Below are positions 63,071 to 64,000 of a stretch of DNA of 64,000 nt, one piece after another (within the stretch, counting starts at the first letter, position 1; each line of letters opens with the position of its first letter). Under the pieces are notes generated by a model. That model was given only the letters and a program-made list of their open reading frames with translations, made no database searches and had not been told where the DNA came from. The DNA comes from CAZAFC01 sp964484675. Lineage in GTDB: Bacteria > Patescibacteriota > Saccharimonadia > Saccharimonadales > UBA4665. The position numbers and the translations under genes are program-made. The stretch is from NCBI GenBank assembly GCA_964484675.1, contig CAZAFC010000002.1, positions 151,527 through 215,526 of the forward strand, in the 5' to 3' direction.

Positions 63071-63097
63071 AAACTCTCACAGGGGGTGAGAGTTTTT
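63069..63097. terminator. Bidirectional hairpin terminator
   Basis: A perfect 12-bp stem (AAAAACTCTCAC and complement) with a 5-nt loop between the convergent metallopeptidase and KGG genes. Confidence 0.88.
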
Positions 63098-63116
63098 AGA
63101 AAGAAATAGGGGGTTC

Positions 63117-63365
63117 TTAAGCGGCCAGTCCGAGATCGCTTTTCGTAACAGCTTTGGTACGGCGCGAGATTCGACCGCCCTTCTGGCCTTTGATGCGTGC
63201 GCGCTCAGGGCCCGTCAAACCATCTTTGCCGACAACCATGCTTGCAAAACCACCAGTGCGGCCTTTTTTGCCGCCCATGGCACCAATGCGTGCATAGAAG
63301 TCAGGACCGTATTTTTCGATGTTCCGTCGAGCGGCAGCTTCACCGCCTCTTTTATTTCCAGCCAT
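63117..63365 (-). CDS. Small Gly/Lys-rich KGG stress-type protein
   Basis: 82 residues with repeated GG motifs: NKRGGEAAARRN, YGPDFYARIGAMGGKKGRTGGF, KGQKGGRISRR. This pattern resembles the KGG/GsiB/Con-10 small hydrophilic stress proteins. It is strongly basic. AAGGAGG precedes the ATG. It has the only perfect consensus sigma70 promoter seen in the window, so expression should be high. Nucleic-acid binding or desiccation protection are guesses. Confidence 0.75.
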   Translation of the reverse strand: MAGNKRGGEAAARRNIEKYGPDFYARIGAMGGKKGRTGGFASMVVGKDGLTGPERARIKGQKGGRISRRTKAVTKSDLGLAA

Positions 63366-63462
63366 AATGCCTCCTTATGCGTTTAGCCTCACTTTCAATG
63401 AAAGTAAAAAGGCCCCAGGACAACGCCTAGAACCCTCATCACTTTCTCTCGAAATCTACTCT

Positions 63463-63491
63463 ATTATAATACAACATAACCTCTATGTCAA
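63463..63491 (-). promoter_or_regulatory. Perfect consensus promoter for the KGG gene
   Basis: TTGACA (63486-63491), exactly 17 nt, TATAAT (63463-63468) on the minus strand. The leader of about 90 nt contains a perfect ACTTTCATTGAAAGT palindrome (near 63391-63405). Confidence 0.8.
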
Positions 63492-63529
63492 TAAGTTTAT
63501 GGTAACTCGGGACATATGGCATAGGAAAG

Positions 63530-63560
63530 ATAAAAGCCATCCTATTCGGATGGCTTTTAT
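63530..63560 (-). terminator. Hairpin terminator after 5S rRNA
   Basis: Perfect 13-bp stem (ATAAAAGCCATCC and complement) with a 5-nt loop, starting 4 nt after the 5S 3' end on the minus strand. Confidence 0.85.
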
Positions 63561-63564
63561 ATAA

Positions 63565-63678
63565 TTCGGCACCGTGCTATTTTCCCAGGGCTCAGGCCCA
63601 AGTATTGTAACCGCTGCGAGGCTTAACTGCTGTGTTCGGCATGGGAACAGGTGTTTCCCTCGCGCCATGGGCACCGAA
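63565..63678 (-). rRNA. rrf: 5S ribosomal RNA
   Basis: About 114 nt on the minus strand. It starts TTCGGTGCCCATGGCG and its ends pair (TTCGGTGC with GCACGGTGCCGAA). The conserved internal segments ACACCTGTTCCCATGCCGAA and CAGTTAAGCC are present. It lies 3' of 23S in the same orientation, as in a normal rRNA operon. Confidence 0.93.
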
Positions 63679-63865
63679 TCCATGCAACTTCCCTTGCGAG
63701 AAATTGCATGTCACGATGCACATGCGTTACGGCACGGTATCTTGAGAAATGAATGTAAAAAGCTTTGTGACAAACAACTTATATTAGTGATAAACACCAA
63801 TAACTAGTCAAAGCACACCTCTCATTCTTGCCAGCTAAAAAGCTGACCGAATGAGAGAACATAAA
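63679..63865 (-). other. 23S-5S spacer
   Basis: About 187 nt with no tRNA gene. A CTCTCATTC...GAATGAGAG stem lies next to the 23S 3' end and a CATGCAA...TTGCATG stem next to the 5S 5' end; both could be processing stems. Confidence 0.6.
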
Positions 63866-64000
63866 AAGTCAATGGGACTATTAGTACGCTTCGGCTCCAT
63901 ACATTACTGTACTTCCACCTTGCGCCTATCAAACTGGTCGTCTTCCAGTGTCCTCATAGGGAAATCTAATCTTGGGGCTAGTTTCGCGCTTAATATGCTT
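63866..64000 (-). rRNA. rrl: 23S ribosomal RNA, 3' end only
   Basis: The minus strand matches the conserved 23S 3' end (segments near AAGCATATTAAGC, CTATGAGGACAC and GTACTAATAGTCCCATTGAC). The gene continues beyond the window edge. The exact 3' end is estimated. Confidence 0.9.

Overview
The window (about 64 kb, roughly 50-55% G+C by eye) looks like chromosome from a reduced-genome Gram-positive-type bacterium of the Patescibacteria/CPR radiation, most likely Saccharibacteria (TM7). The support is gene content and architecture. There is a very compact core (translation, division, secretion), a DUF5663-type protein, a short adenylate kinase, a prolyl-tRNA synthetase without the editing insertion, a B12-dependent ribonucleotide reductase, an LPNTG surface protein and one very large repetitive surface protein. 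UGA is used as a stop, so this is not the recoded SR1/Gracilibacteria code. The taxonomic call is inference; no 16S is in the window.

Layout. 0-2.2 kb: an edge-truncated unknown gene (minus), a Trm11-like RNA methylase and bL27 (plus). 2.3-9.5 kb: pyrG with a lone receiver protein; then the envelope group ftsE-ftsX, a coiled-coil CHAP hydrolase and ctpA; a 27-codon ORF and an unknown SD-led gene. 9.7-17.6 kb: serS-hpf, secA-M16 peptidase-prfB, and a Cas4/RecB-like nuclease. 17.7-22.5 kb: msrA, a heliorhodopsin-like membrane protein that has lost the retinal-binding lysine, a HAD phosphatase and an RlmD-type methyltransferase, then DUF427 and the LPNTG protein. 22.7-30.5 kb: rpsB-tsf, frr-rseP-CPBP, proS-greA-lysS. 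30.6-40.3 kb: SEC-C protein, bL31, prfA-prmC, LCP-membrane protein-HtrA, lepB, parAB. 40.5-49.3 kb: the 1351-residue surface protein, bL21, nrdJ and nrdR with an NrdR-box-like palindrome. 49.3-63.4 kb: the division/translation run rpsU-yqeY-adk-map, ftsA, ftsZ, then priA, def-fmt, rpsA-infB, a ROK-family protein with a zinc-ribbon metallopeptidase, and a KGG stress-type protein. 63.5-64 kb: 5S rRNA and the 3' end of 23S rRNA on the minus strand.

Two things stand out. First, the gene at 19579-20511 matches the heliorhodopsin fold along its length but has Gln where the Schiff-base Lys should be, and also lacks the counterion Glu and two conserved His. It is a candidate opsin that works without retinal, or with a non-covalent ligand. 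Second, at least twelve genes have a sigma70-like -10 hexamer ending only 6-8 nt before the start codon, with no Shine-Dalgarno. They include ftsE, ftsA, priA, def, lepB, msrA, the RlmD-type gene and the opsin-like gene. This predicts widespread leaderless mRNAs alongside conventional SD-led genes.

I see no tRNA genes, CRISPR arrays, insertion sequences or prophage blocks. Functional calls are from sequence reading and remembered family motifs, with no database search.
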